A stretch of 64,000 bases of DNA from Ramlibacter sp. (lineage in GTDB: Bacteria; Pseudomonadota; Gammaproteobacteria; Burkholderiales; Burkholderiaceae_C), in assembly GCA_019635415.1 (NCBI GenBank), contig JAHBZN010000002.1:682001-746000 (forward strand). Direction: 5' to 3'. The notes under the pieces were generated by a model. The model was given only the letters and a program-made list of their open reading frames with translations, had not been told where the DNA came from and did no database searches. The position numbers and the translations under genes are program-made. This document shows, one piece after another, positions 51,818 through 60,973 of the stretch (the stretch's first letter is position 1; every line of letters starts with the position of its first letter).

Positions 51818-52947
51818 GCGCCGCCCTTCCAGGTGAAGGGGAACTTGAACTGCTTCACGAAGCCATTGGGCACGTAGTCGCCCAGCACGCCGTACTGTTC
51901 AGGCCAGACCCGGTCGCTCTTCACGGCCGTGCCGAACAGGTAGTCCAGGAAGGCGTAGTGCGCGGCGTAGTTCCGGTCCAGTGCCGCATCGTCCTGGCTG
52001 TGGTGCCAGTGGTGGAAGTTGGGCGTGACGATGAGGTAGCGCAGCGGGCCCAGCCGCACGCTCACGTTGCAGTGGTTGAACACGGCCTGGAACCCCACGA
52101 TCACGATGTAGGCGTCGATCACCTCCTTGGAAAATCCGAGCACATAGATGGGGGCCAGGACCAGGGTGCGCGTGATCAGCAGCTCGAGGATGTGCTGGCG
52201 CGAGCCCGCCATCCAGTCCATGCTCTTCACGCTGTGGTGCACGGCATGCAGCCGCCACAGCAGCGGGACCTCGTGGTAGGCGCGGTGGGTCCAGTACTGC
52301 ACCAGGTCGGCCACCAGCACGATCAGCAGCACCCCCGCCCAGAAGGGCAGGCCCTGCACCCATCCCCGCAGGCCATCGTTCCCGGCCCAGCCGAAGAACC
52401 GGTGCACCATCAGGTTGGTGGCCAGCAGCACGAAGCCCACGATCATGTGGTTGACGATGAAATGATGGAAGTCGGTCTGCCATTCAGGCCGGAACACCGG
52501 CTGGTCCCGGCGCAGCGCGAACAGCTTCTCGATGAAGATGAAAATCAGCGACGAGCCCAGCAGATCGAGGATGAACCAGTCCATGCCGATGTAGAGCGTG
52601 CCGTCCGGGAAGTTCGGGTCAACCTCGACCTTGTGGCCCCCCAGCAGTGCCGACAGCGCGACCAGCAGGAACGCAAAGCCTGACAGCCAGCGCGAGCGGT
52701 TGAACACCACGTTGATCAGGCTCAGGCCTCCGGCGACCACCATCGACCAGAACATGAGCTGGCGGATCATGGCCACGTCGTAGCTCTTGCGCAGCTGGGG
52801 CGTGGTCAGGTACTCGGGAAAGTGAAAGGCCAGCACCCCCAGAAAGCAGAGGATGCCCAGGCTCAGGGCGATCACGCCCGTGATGAGCCCGCTCCCGGGC
52901 TTGAGAGCGCCATGGCTCTCGGTGAATTCATTGATTTTTTCCAGCAC
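51814..52947 (-). CDS. Sterol desaturase/fatty acid hydroxylase family protein
   Basis: A 377-residue membrane di-iron enzyme. The His clusters are HRAYH, LHAVHHS and FHHWHHSQ, plus NHCNV, in the spacing of the fatty acid hydroxylase superfamily. Seven hydrophobic segments are visible, with an N-terminal extension of about 100 residues before the catalytic core. Likely hydroxylates or desaturates a membrane lipid (for example hopanoid, ornithine lipid or fatty acid). Starts with GTG at 52947. Confidence 0.88.
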   Translation of the reverse strand: MLEKINEFTESHGALKPGSGLITGVIALSLGILCFLGVLAFHFPEYLTTPQLRKSYDVAMIRQLMFWSMVVAGGLSLINVVFNRSRWLSGFAFLLVALSALLGGHKVEVDPNFPDGTLYIGMDWFILDLLGSSLIFIFIEKLFALRRDQPVFRPEWQTDFHHFIVNHMIVGFVLLATNLMVHRFFGWAGNDGLRGWVQGLPFWAGVLLIVLVADLVQYWTHRAYHEVPLLWRLHAVHHSVKSMDWMAGSRQHILELLITRTLVLAPIYVLGFSKEVIDAYIVIVGFQAVFNHCNVSVRLGPLRYLIVTPNFHHWHHSQDDAALDRNYAAHYAFLDYLFGTAVKSDRVWPEQYGVLGDYVPNGFVKQFKFPFTWKGGA

Positions 52948-53067
52948 GGTGCTGCCCCCTCAATCTGAAATGGGATGCAGTGTAGCCGTGCGCCGTTGCG
53001 CGACAGAGTGGGCAGCGACCGTGAACTGCGTCACGCTGTCGCGAACGGCCCGCGAGAGGAACGACCG

Positions 53068-53835
53068 TCAGGCGGCGCGTGTAAAGGCAGACGTCGTGCG
53101 GGCAGCCGCCACGCCGCGGACCACATCGCCCACCACCATCACCGAGGGACTCGCGAGGCCTTCGCGCTCGACGGTGGTGCACAACTGGCCCAGCGTGGTC
53201 ACGGCATGCCGCTGGTCCGCCAGGGTGGCCTGCTGGATGATGGCCACCGGGGTGGTCGCAGGCAACCCCGTGAGCAGCTCTTCCTGGATGCGCTGCGCGC
53301 TGGCAACCCCCATGTAAATCACGAGCGTGAGCCGGGCCTCGCGCGCCGTGGCGGCGAGGTTGCGCCAGTCGGGGCCCTCGTCACCGGGCTTGGCATGGCC
53401 GGTGATGAACACCACGCCATGGGCATGCTCGCGGTGGGTCAGCGGGAAACCGAGCGATGTGACGGCGGCGAGCCCCGAGGTGATGCCGTTGACGACCTGC
53501 ACCTCCACGCCGGCCGCGCGCAGGTGCTCGATCTCCTCGCCGCCGCGCCCGAAGATGAAGGGGTCGCCACCCTTGAGGCGCACCACGTTCTCGCCCTCGC
53601 GTGCGGCCATGATCATGAGCTTCTCGATGAAGGCCTGCGGCGTGCTCTTGCAGCCCCCCCGCTTGCCCACATGCACCACACGCGCACCGGGTGCGGCATG
53701 CGCCACGATGGCGTCGCTCACGAGATCGTCCACCAGCACGACGGTCGCGGCCTGGATGGCCTTGAGCGCCTTGAGCGTGAGCAGCTCCGGATCGCCGGGG
53801 CCGGCGCCTACCAGGGTGACTTTGCCGTTGTTCAT
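53068..53835 (-). CDS. cobA: Uroporphyrinogen-III C-methyltransferase
   Basis: Methylates uroporphyrinogen III twice to make precorrin-2, the entry to siroheme, the cofactor of NirB. The 255-residue product is the stand-alone SUMT type: VTLVGAGPGDPELLTLKALKAI, VRLKGGDPFIFGRGGEE, VVNGITSGLAAVTSLGFPLTHRE, and GVVFITGHAKPG. The ATG overlaps the ybiB stop by four bases (53832-53835). As the last gene of the nitrite/nitrate assimilation operon it supplies the cofactor with the enzyme. Confidence 0.95.
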   Translation of the reverse strand: MNNGKVTLVGAGPGDPELLTLKALKAIQAATVVLVDDLVSDAIVAHAAPGARVVHVGKRGGCKSTPQAFIEKLMIMAAREGENVVRLKGGDPFIFGRGGEEIEHLRAAGVEVQVVNGITSGLAAVTSLGFPLTHREHAHGVVFITGHAKPGDEGPDWRNLAATAREARLTLVIYMGVASAQRIQEELLTGLPATTPVAIIQQATLADQRHAVTTLGQLCTTVEREGLASPSVMVVGDVVRGVAAARTTSAFTRAA

Positions 53836-54737
53836 GATGCTTGGCTCAAATGCAAGATGTGTTCCACCTGACGGTCGATGGAGGCCGGGATGGCCATCTG
53901 TCCGTCGAGCACGGCGCGGATGTAAGCGGCTGTGTGTTGCGCGTCGATTTGTCGCGGCAGGTCGGGCAGATCGGTGAGCGTGCCTTTCTGTCCCGGCTCC
54001 AGCAGGGTCCGCTGTCCGCGGATGAAGCCGTCCATCTGCGGCAGCCGCCGTGGATCGGCCACCACCTCGCCCTCGGTGCCGCGCAGCAGCAGGGCGGTGC
54101 TGCCCATGAGCTCGTACACGGCAGCCATCGAGATTGCGTATTCGGGGTGCGTGTAGCTGCCCACGATCACCGCGGAACCGCGGCACGGGTTCATGAGCTT
54201 GACGAGACTGTGGGCCGGATTGCGCAGGCCCACCACCCGCCGCACATCGAGCAGGCGTTTCAGCGGCGCGCTCATGAGTTCGGTGGGGACGTAGTGCAAC
54301 TCCCCGTTTGCTACCTTTTTGATAGCGTTCTGTGGCCGTATGGCAAGGGCTTCAAGCACATCGGGCACGAAAACGCGGGCCGATTCGGTGGCCGAACCGT
54401 GGATCAGCACCGGCAGGCCGCGGCGCGCCAGCAACAGGCCCAGCAGCGGCGTGAGCACGGGCAGCTTGCGCGCACCGTTGTAGCTGGGCAGCACCACCAG
54501 GGGGCGATCGCTGGCCGGCAAGCGGTCCAGCCGCGTGTGCGTGGCATCGAGAAAGCCCGCCATTTCCTCGGCGGTCTCGCCCTTGATGCGCATGGCCAGG
54601 CAGAAGCCGCCGATTTCCAGGTCGGTCACCGTGCCGTCGAGCACCTGGCCGAACAGGTCCGTGGCCTGCTCACGCGTGAGCGACCTCGCTCCCTGCTTGC
54701 CGCGGCCGATTTCCTTGATGTACTGGCTGATGCCCAT
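53832..54737 (-). CDS. ybiB: DNA-binding protein YbiB (TrpD2 family)
   Basis: A 301-residue protein of the anthranilate phosphoribosyltransferase fold. LTREQATDLFGQVLDGTVTDLEIGGFCLAMRIKGETAEEMAGFLDAT fits the N-terminal helical domain, and RPLVVLPSYNGARKLPVLTPLLGLLLARRGLPVLIHG the catalytic-domain strand, but the phosphoribosyltransferase Gly-rich motifs are altered. Family members bind DNA non-specifically and are LexA targets in Escherichia coli. Why it sits inside a nitrogen operon is unclear. A dispersed-element copy encodes residues 129-143. Confidence 0.88.
   Translation of the reverse strand: MGISQYIKEIGRGKQGARSLTREQATDLFGQVLDGTVTDLEIGGFCLAMRIKGETAEEMAGFLDATHTRLDRLPASDRPLVVLPSYNGARKLPVLTPLLGLLLARRGLPVLIHGSATESARVFVPDVLEALAIRPQNAIKKVANGELHYVPTELMSAPLKRLLDVRRVVGLRNPAHSLVKLMNPCRGSAVIVGSYTHPEYAISMAAVYELMGSTALLLRGTEGEVVADPRRLPQMDGFIRGQRTLLEPGQKGTLTDLPDLPRQIDAQHTAAYIRAVLDGQMAIPASIDRQVEHILHLSQAS
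54310..54353 (+). repeat. Dispersed 44-nt element, copy 8 (inside ybiB)
   Basis: Plus strand: GCTAC-N7-ATAGC (54310-54326), a 17-base spacer, then CAAGGGCTTC (54344-54353). It is inverted relative to ybiB and encodes EALAIRPQNAIKKVA, in the same phase as copy 7. Confidence 0.8.
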
Positions 54738-54796
54738 GCCGAATTGTCAGTCAGCTCTGATGACTTCCGGCTATATGCCGAATGACGCCGTGGCCA

Positions 54797-57646
54797 TCAT
54801 GCGGTCTGCCGGGCCGGCAGGGACAGACGCACCATGCGCTTGAGCTCGGGCACGCAGCTGCCGCAGTTGGTGCCGCACTTCAGGCGCTCCTGCAGCCGGG
54901 CCAGCCGCTCGTCCTCGGTACCCGCCCCCTGGCCCAGTTCGGCGAGGATCGCGGGCTCGGTCACGTTCAGGCAGGTGCAGACCTGGCGACCGCGTGACTG
55001 CACGGCGACCGGGGCCTGCGCGCCCGGCAGCAGGAGCAGGCGGCCATAGGCCTGGGCGGGCAATTCCTCCTGCAGCAGGGTGCGAATCCAGCCCTCGGCC
55101 CGGGTGTCGCCGCCCAGCAGGAAGCCTTCGAGCCGCGTGTCGGCGTCACTGCGCGCCAGCCGGACGGCACGCCGCTGGCCGCGCTGGCGGTCGGCGTAGC
55201 GCAGCACCTCGGCCCCGGCCAGTCCCAGCAGTGCCTCCAGGCGCTGGAGCAGTTCGTCCGGCGGCGCTTCGTGCCCGGCGGCGCGGAACAGCACGCCCGT
55301 GCGCTCGGCACCGGTGGCGCCCACCAGGGGCGCGGCGCTGGCAAACGGCACACAGCTCGCGTACGGAAACAGGGCCATCAGCGCCTTCAGCGATTCCCGC
55401 GCCGCCAGGGCCTCGCCTTCGGGCAGCCACGCCATGCCGAGCACCGACCACGGCAACTCGGCCTTGAGCACCTTGACCGCGGCCTGCTTGAGTTCGGGTT
55501 GCCGCGAGGTGGGGCAGACGGCCGGGCTGGTCAGTGCATTGACGCCAGCCAGCCGCTCGCCCGTGCTGGAACAGCCGCTCAGGTATTCGGGGCCCCAATG
55601 CATGGCCATGAAGACCTGCCCCGGACCCAGATCAGCGGCGGGCTGGACCGGCACCACGATGGCGCCGCGCCGGCTGGTCACGTACACCAGGTCACCCGCG
55701 GCCAACTGGCGCCGTGCCATGTCCGAAGGGCTCATCTGCACCGAGGGCTCGCTGACATGGCCGAACAGCCGGCCCAGCGTGCCCGTGCGGCTCATGCCGT
55801 GCCACTGGTCGCGCAGGCGGCCGGTGTTCAGGCTGAAGGGGTAGCGCGCCTCGCGGGGCTCGGCCACGGGCTGCCAGGTGACGCGGGCAAAGCGGGCGCG
55901 GCCGTCGGCCGTGGGGAATTGCCCGTCCTCGTAGAGGCGGGCGCGGCCCGCGAGGTCGCCCGTTCGCATGGGCCATTGCAGGGGCGCCGCGTCGAGCTGC
56001 GCGTAGCTCATGCCGGTGATGTCGAGGTCGCGGCCACGGGTGGACTCGCGGTGCTCGTGCCACAGCGCTTCGGCACCGGCTTCGGCCGGGGCCAGCGGGT
56101 AGGGAAACAGCGTGGGCTGGCCAGGCCGCAGCAAAGGCTCCAGCCGGTGCGCCAGTGCCACGGCAATGGCCCAGTCGTGGCGCGCCTCACCGGGGGGGGG
56201 CACGGCGGCGCGCACGCGGGTGATGCGCCGCTCGCTGTTGGTCACGGTGCCGGTCTTCTCGGCCCAGGTGGTGGCCGGCAGCAGCAGGTCGGCGTAGTCG
56301 CAGGTGGCGGTGGTGCCGAAGGCTTCCTGCACCACCACCAGTTCAGCGCGCTGCAGCGCGCGCCGCACCATGGCCTGGTCAGGCAGGGATTGCGCGGGGT
56401 TGGTGCAGGCGATCCACAGCGCCCGGATCTCTCCATCGGCCGCGGCCTGGAACATCTCCAGGGCGGTCCTGCCGGCTTGCGCGGGCACCCCGGGCAGGCC
56501 CCACAGCGCCGCCACCTCGGCGCGGTGCGCGGGGTTGGCCAGGTCGCGGTGCGCGCTGAGCAGGTTGGCCATGCCGCCCACTTCGCGGCCGCCCATGGCA
56601 TTGGGCTGGCCGGTCAGGGAGAACGGGCCGGCGCCGGCGCGCCCGATCTGGCCAGTGGCCAGGTGCAGATTGATCAGCGCCGCATTCTTGGCCGTGCCGC
56701 TGCTGGACTGGTTCAGTCCCTGGCAGTACAGGCTCAGCGTCGGCGTGCGCGGGTGGCCGTCTTGCGCGGGCATGCCGGCGAACCAGCGGGCCGCGGTCAG
56801 CAGGTCTTCCTTGCGCAGGCCGCAGGTCTGGGCGACGAGGTCGGGCGTGCAGTCGCGCACGGCCGCCTTCAGTTCGTCAAAGCCGCTGGTGTGGGCCGCG
56901 ATGTAGGCCGCGTCGGTCCAGCCTTCCCACAACATGATGTGCAGCAGGCCGTTGAACAGCATCACGTCGGTGCCCGGCTGCAGGGGCAGGAACAGGTCGG
57001 CGATGCCCGCGGTGTCGGTGCGGCGCGGGTCGGCGACGATGATCCTGAGCGCCGGGTTGCGCGCGCGAGCGTCCTCGATGCGGCGAAACAGGATGGGGTG
57101 CGCGTAGGCGGTGTTGCTGCCGGCGATGAACAGGCAGCCCGCGTGGTCAATGTCCTCGTAGCACGCGGGCGGGGCATCGGCGCCCAGGGTCTGCTTGTAG
57201 CCCGCCACCGCGCTGCTCATGCACAGGCGGGAGTTGGTGTCGATGTTGTTGGTGCCGATCAGGCCCTTGGCCAGCTTGTTGAACGCGTAGTAGTCCTCGG
57301 TGAGCAACTGGCCCGAGACGTAGAACCCCACGGCATCAGGCCCGTGCTCGCGCACGATGCGGGCCAGCTGGTGGCTGGCGTGGCCCAGCGCCTCATCCCA
57401 ACCGAGCGGCGTGGGCACGCTGCCCCGCTGGGCGCGTCGCAGGGGTTGCAGCAGCCGGGTCTGGCGCGCGATGCTGGCGGAAGCCGTCAGGTGCAGGCTG
57501 GAGCCCTTGCTGCACAGCCGGCCCCGGTTGGCCGGGTGGTCCGGGTCGCCGCGAACCCCGGTGACCTGCGTTCCACGGGATTCGATGATGACGCCGCAGC
57601 CCACACCGCAATAGGGGCAGGTGGACCGGGTCTGCGTGGTCGTCAT
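54797..57646 (-). CDS. nasA: Assimilatory nitrate reductase catalytic subunit
   Basis: A 949-residue cytoplasmic molybdoenzyme that reduces nitrate to nitrite. The N-terminal 4Fe-4S motif is CPYCGVGCGV with a later Cys in RLCSKG; molybdopterin guanine dinucleotide-binding blocks follow (GFYVSGQLLTEDYYAFNKLAKGLIGTNNIDTNSRLCMSS in order; GSNTAYAHPILFRRIE; YCQGLNQSSSGTAKNAALINLHLATGQIG). The C-terminus adds a BFD-like 2Fe-2S domain (QVCTCLNVTEPAI, then CGTNCGSCVPELKRM), as in bacterial NasA/NarB-type enzymes that take electrons from NADH or ferredoxin partners. Its ATG overlaps the nirD stop by four bases. Confidence 0.95.
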   Translation of the reverse strand: MTTTQTRSTCPYCGVGCGVIIESRGTQVTGVRGDPDHPANRGRLCSKGSSLHLTASASIARQTRLLQPLRRAQRGSVPTPLGWDEALGHASHQLARIVREHGPDAVGFYVSGQLLTEDYYAFNKLAKGLIGTNNIDTNSRLCMSSAVAGYKQTLGADAPPACYEDIDHAGCLFIAGSNTAYAHPILFRRIEDARARNPALRIIVADPRRTDTAGIADLFLPLQPGTDVMLFNGLLHIMLWEGWTDAAYIAAHTSGFDELKAAVRDCTPDLVAQTCGLRKEDLLTAARWFAGMPAQDGHPRTPTLSLYCQGLNQSSSGTAKNAALINLHLATGQIGRAGAGPFSLTGQPNAMGGREVGGMANLLSAHRDLANPAHRAEVAALWGLPGVPAQAGRTALEMFQAAADGEIRALWIACTNPAQSLPDQAMVRRALQRAELVVVQEAFGTTATCDYADLLLPATTWAEKTGTVTNSERRITRVRAAVPPPGEARHDWAIAVALAHRLEPLLRPGQPTLFPYPLAPAEAGAEALWHEHRESTRGRDLDITGMSYAQLDAAPLQWPMRTGDLAGRARLYEDGQFPTADGRARFARVTWQPVAEPREARYPFSLNTGRLRDQWHGMSRTGTLGRLFGHVSEPSVQMSPSDMARRQLAAGDLVYVTSRRGAIVVPVQPAADLGPGQVFMAMHWGPEYLSGCSSTGERLAGVNALTSPAVCPTSRQPELKQAAVKVLKAELPWSVLGMAWLPEGEALAARESLKALMALFPYASCVPFASAAPLVGATGAERTGVLFRAAGHEAPPDELLQRLEALLGLAGAEVLRYADRQRGQRRAVRLARSDADTRLEGFLLGGDTRAEGWIRTLLQEELPAQAYGRLLLLPGAQAPVAVQSRGRQVCTCLNVTEPAILAELGQGAGTEDERLARLQERLKCGTNCGSCVPELKRMVRLSLPARQTA

Positions 57647-58029
57647 GGACTGGCCGTCTCCCGGCGCGCGGGTCCGGCCAGCGGACGGGTCTGGTCGGTG
57701 GCGTGGCCGGCCAGCTCGGTGGCGTCCAGGAACACCGCATCACCCTCGACCTTGACGCTGAACCGGGGCGTGCAGCCTTCGTCAGGCGCGCGGGCGCAGC
57801 CGTCGGCCATGTCGATGGTCCAGTTGTGCAGCGGGCAGGCCACACTGGTGCCGAACACAATGCCCTGCGACAGCGGGCCGCCCTTGTGCGGGCAGCGGTC
57901 CAGCAGTGCGAACACCTGGTCCTGGTCGTTGCGGAACACCGCCACGTCCAGGCCCTGTTCGCGCTTCACGCGGCGCGACCCCAGCACCGGGATGTCGTCC
58001 ACACGGCAGATCTTGGTCCATTCGCTCAT
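57643..58029 (-). CDS. nirD: Nitrite reductase (NADH) small subunit
   Basis: A 128-residue Rieske-like subunit of the assimilatory nitrite reductase. Most of the fold is visible (ICRVDDIPVLGSRRV, VAVFRNDQDQVFALLDRCPHKGGPLSQGIVFG, VACPLHNWTIDMADG). CPH and CPLH positions that bind the 2Fe-2S cluster in true Rieske proteins are present here, which is not so in the Escherichia coli NirD, so this one may hold a cluster. Located 11 bases after nirB. Confidence 0.95.
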   Translation of the reverse strand: MSEWTKICRVDDIPVLGSRRVKREQGLDVAVFRNDQDQVFALLDRCPHKGGPLSQGIVFGTSVACPLHNWTIDMADGCARAPDEGCTPRFSVKVEGDAVFLDATELAGHATDQTRPLAGPARRETASP

Positions 58030-58040
58030 GTCGTGTCTCC

Positions 58041-60476
58041 TCAGGCCACGTTCAGGGGGGTGAATTGCCGGGTGTCCACCGCGGCCTTGCCGGTTTCGAA
58101 CCAGGGGTCGGGCTCGCCGTCCAGGGCGAACTGCAGTTGCTCCCAGAGCGCCTTGCGGCCCGCATGGTCGTCCAGGATGCGTTTCCTGATGTAGTCCAGG
58201 CCCACGCGGTTCACATAGTGCACGGTGCGCTCGAGGTACCAGCCTTCCTGGCGGTACAGCTCGCAGAAGGCGCCGGTGTACTCCAGCACCTCGGCGGCGG
58301 TCTTGAGCTTGACCAGGAAATGCGCCACCTCGGTCTTGATGCCGCCGTTGCCGGCGATGTACATCTCCCAGCCGCTGTCCACGCCGATGATGCCCACGTC
58401 CTTGATGCCCGCCTCAGCGCAGTTGCGCGGGCAGCCCGACACGGCGAACTTGACCTTGTGCGGCGCATACATGCGCCACATGGCGCGCTCCAGGTCCTTG
58501 CCCATCTGGGTGCTGTCCTGGGTGCCCATGCGGCACCATTCGCTGCCCACGCAGGTCTTGACCGTGCGCAGGGCCTTGGCATAGGCGTGGCCCGAGGGCA
58601 TGCCGATGTCCTTCCACACGTTCTGCAGGTCCTCCTTCTTCACGCCCAGCAGGTCGATGCGCTGGCCGCCGGTGACCTTGACGGTGGGAATCTTGTACTT
58701 GTCCACCGCGTCGGCGATGCGGCGCAACTCGTCGGCCGTGGTCTCGCCGCCCCACATGCGCGGGATCACCGAGTAGGTGCCGTCCTTCTGGATGTTGGCG
58801 TGGCTGCGTTCGTTGATGAAGCGGCTTTGCGGATCGTCCCGGGCTTCCTTGGGCCAGGTGCTGATCAGGTAGTAGTTGACGGCGGGCCGGCAGCTCGAGC
58901 ATCCGTTGGGGGTCTTCCATTCCAGGAAGCTGAACACGTCGGCGATCTTCAGCAGCTTGTTGGCGCGGATGGCGTCGCGCACCGCCTGGTGGCCGTGGTC
59001 GGTGCAGCCGCACATGGCCTTGAGCTTGGGCGTGGCCGAGTAGTCGCCGCCGGCCGTGAACATCAGGATCTGCTCGACCAGGCCGGTGCACGAGCCGCAG
59101 CTCGCGCTGGCCTTGGTGTGCTTGCGCACTTCGTCGAGCGTGAACAGGCCCTTTTCCTTGATGGCCTTGCAGATGGTGCCCTTGTTGACGCCGTTGCAGC
59201 CGCAGACCTCGGCATCGTCCGGCATGCTGGCGGCCTTGCTGTGCCCCTCATGGCCGGTGTCGCCGATGTTGGATTCGCCAAACATCAGCTTGTCCCGGAT
59301 GTCGCTCACGCTGCGGCCGTCGCGCAGCAGCTTGAAGTACCAGCTGCCGTCCACGGTGTCGCCATACAGGCAGGCACCCACGAGCTTGTCGTCCTTGAGC
59401 ACCAGCTTCTTGTAGACCCCGCCAAACGGGTCGCTCATGACGATTTCCTCGGTGCCTTCGCCGCCCATGAACTGTCCGGCGCTGAACAGGTCGATGCCGG
59501 TGACCTTGAGCTTGGTGGAGGTCAGAGACCCCTGGTAGCGGCCAATGCCGAACTGGGCCAGGTGGTTGGCGGCGACCTTGGCCTGCTCGAACAGCGGCGC
59601 CACCAGGCCGTAGGCGATGCCGCGATGCGCCGCGCATTCGCCCACGCTGTAGATGCGGGCGTCGGTGACGGTCTGCAGCGTGTCATTGACGACGATGCCG
59701 CGGTGGCAGTGCAGCCGCATCTTCTCGGCCAGTTCCGTGTTGGGGCGGATGCCCACGGCCATGACCACCAGGTCGGCGTCGATCTCGGTGCCATCCTTGA
59801 AGCGGATCGACTTGACGCGGCCGGCGTCGGTGCCGGTGAGCTCCTGCGTCTGCGCGCCGATCATGAACTTGAGCCCCCGGTCTTCCAGGGATTTCTGCAG
59901 CATCCGGCCGGCCACGTCGTCGAGCTGGCGCTCCATCAGCCAGGGCATGACATGCACCACGGTCACGTCCATGCCGCGCAGCATCAAGCCATTGGCCGCT
60001 TCCAGGCCGAGCAGGCCACCGCCGATCACCACCGCCTTGCGGTACTTCGCCGCGGCCTCGATCATCGCGTTGGTGTCGGCGATGTCGCGGTAGGCGATCA
60101 CGCCCTGCAGGTCCTTGCCCGGCACGGGCAGGATGAAGGGGTTGGAGCCGGTGCACATCAGCAGGCGGTCGTAGTCTTCCTCGGTGCCGTCCTCGGCGCG
60201 AACGATGCGCCTCACGCGGTCCACTTCCACCACCTTCTTGCCCGCATGCAGGGTGATGTGGTTGTCCTTGTACCAGTCCCAGGAGTTGAGGACGATCTCG
60301 TCCAGCGTCTGCTCGCCCGCGAGCACGGGCGACAGCAGGATGCGGTTGTAGTTGGGGTGGGGCTCGGCGCCGAATACCGTGATGTCGTACAGGTCAGGGC
60401 TGATCTTGATCAGCTCCTCGAGGGTGCGGACCCCGGCCATGCCATTGCCGATCATCACGAGTTTCATCTTCTTCAT
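58041..60476 (-). CDS. nirB: Nitrite reductase (NADH) large subunit
   Basis: An 811-residue cytoplasmic enzyme that reduces nitrite to ammonium. N-terminal FAD/NADH-binding halves (KLVMIGNGMAGVRTLEELI; KAVVIGGGLLGLEAANGL), two BFD-type 2Fe-2S regions (AEVCGCNGVNKGTICKAI; SCGSCTGLVEQIL and GCTDHGH/GCSSCRPAVNYYL), and the C-terminal siroheme/4Fe-4S domain (CVGSEWCRMGTQDST; VSGCPRNCAEAGIKDVGIIG) are all intact. It is full length and the key enzyme of the operon. Confidence 0.97.
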   Translation of the reverse strand: MKKMKLVMIGNGMAGVRTLEELIKISPDLYDITVFGAEPHPNYNRILLSPVLAGEQTLDEIVLNSWDWYKDNHITLHAGKKVVEVDRVRRIVRAEDGTEEDYDRLLMCTGSNPFILPVPGKDLQGVIAYRDIADTNAMIEAAAKYRKAVVIGGGLLGLEAANGLMLRGMDVTVVHVMPWLMERQLDDVAGRMLQKSLEDRGLKFMIGAQTQELTGTDAGRVKSIRFKDGTEIDADLVVMAVGIRPNTELAEKMRLHCHRGIVVNDTLQTVTDARIYSVGECAAHRGIAYGLVAPLFEQAKVAANHLAQFGIGRYQGSLTSTKLKVTGIDLFSAGQFMGGEGTEEIVMSDPFGGVYKKLVLKDDKLVGACLYGDTVDGSWYFKLLRDGRSVSDIRDKLMFGESNIGDTGHEGHSKAASMPDDAEVCGCNGVNKGTICKAIKEKGLFTLDEVRKHTKASASCGSCTGLVEQILMFTAGGDYSATPKLKAMCGCTDHGHQAVRDAIRANKLLKIADVFSFLEWKTPNGCSSCRPAVNYYLISTWPKEARDDPQSRFINERSHANIQKDGTYSVIPRMWGGETTADELRRIADAVDKYKIPTVKVTGGQRIDLLGVKKEDLQNVWKDIGMPSGHAYAKALRTVKTCVGSEWCRMGTQDSTQMGKDLERAMWRMYAPHKVKFAVSGCPRNCAEAGIKDVGIIGVDSGWEMYIAGNGGIKTEVAHFLVKLKTAAEVLEYTGAFCELYRQEGWYLERTVHYVNRVGLDYIRKRILDDHAGRKALWEQLQFALDGEPDPWFETGKAAVDTRQFTPLNVA

Positions 60477-60504
60477 GGGGTTACTCCTGCCTTGGGGGCG
60501 TACT

Positions 60505-60963
60505 TCAATGCTTGCGGTCCATGTCGATGCAGACCACCGCCGGCTGGTGATTCCAGCGCAGTGTGATCACGTAGGGGTGGCGGCGCACGCGGGCGCGCGA
60601 GCCCGTGGCGCCTTGCAGCTTCACCGGCACGGAAATCAGCAGCTCCGGCCCGAGCGTCTTGCGGGCATTCCCGCCCAGCGTGTTGGCGATTTCGCCGACC
60701 GCGTCGAGCAGGTTGCCGTCCGACAGGTCGGTCTCGTGCTGCATCACCAGCAGCTCACGCAGCAGGCGCGGCGGCATCGAGACGATGACCTGCCCGTTGT
60801 AGGAGCCCGAGAAGCTGACGATGCCGTTGAACTCGAAGCCCTCCACGTCACCGGTGCCCAGGAAGGCCGAGGTGATCTGCGGCTCCTGGGCCGTGGTGGT
60901 CCTGAAATAGTGGCGCACCGAATCCACGAACAGCTTGAGTTCATCTTCGTTGAGGGCGTTCAT
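60505..60963 (-). CDS. cheX: CheX-like CheY-P phosphatase
   Basis: A 152-residue protein of the CheC/CheX/FliY fold. The catalytic signature Glu91-x-x-Asn94 (VGEIANTLGGNARKTL) that inserts into the receiver is conserved, and the strand VKLQGATGSRARVRRHPYVIT completes the CheX pattern. It should dephosphorylate the receiver encoded 10 bases upstream. It lies 28 bases before nirB, so it is made with the enzymes. No flagellar or chemotaxis operon surrounds it. Confidence 0.85.
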   Translation of the reverse strand: MNALNEDELKLFVDSVRHYFRTTTAQEPQITSAFLGTGDVEGFEFNGIVSFSGSYNGQVIVSMPPRLLRELLVMQHETDLSDGNLLDAVGEIANTLGGNARKTLGPELLISVPVKLQGATGSRARVRRHPYVITLRWNHQPAVVCIDMDRKH

Positions 60964-60973
60964 CGCAGGTCCT

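Noticed and set aside
55271..58063. 930-residue rightward open frame across nasA and nirD
   Set aside because: Antisense to genes with clear motifs; low-complexity composition.
57906..60566. 886-residue rightward open frame across nirB
   Set aside because: Antisense shadow of nirB; composition dominated by Gly, Ala, Val and His.
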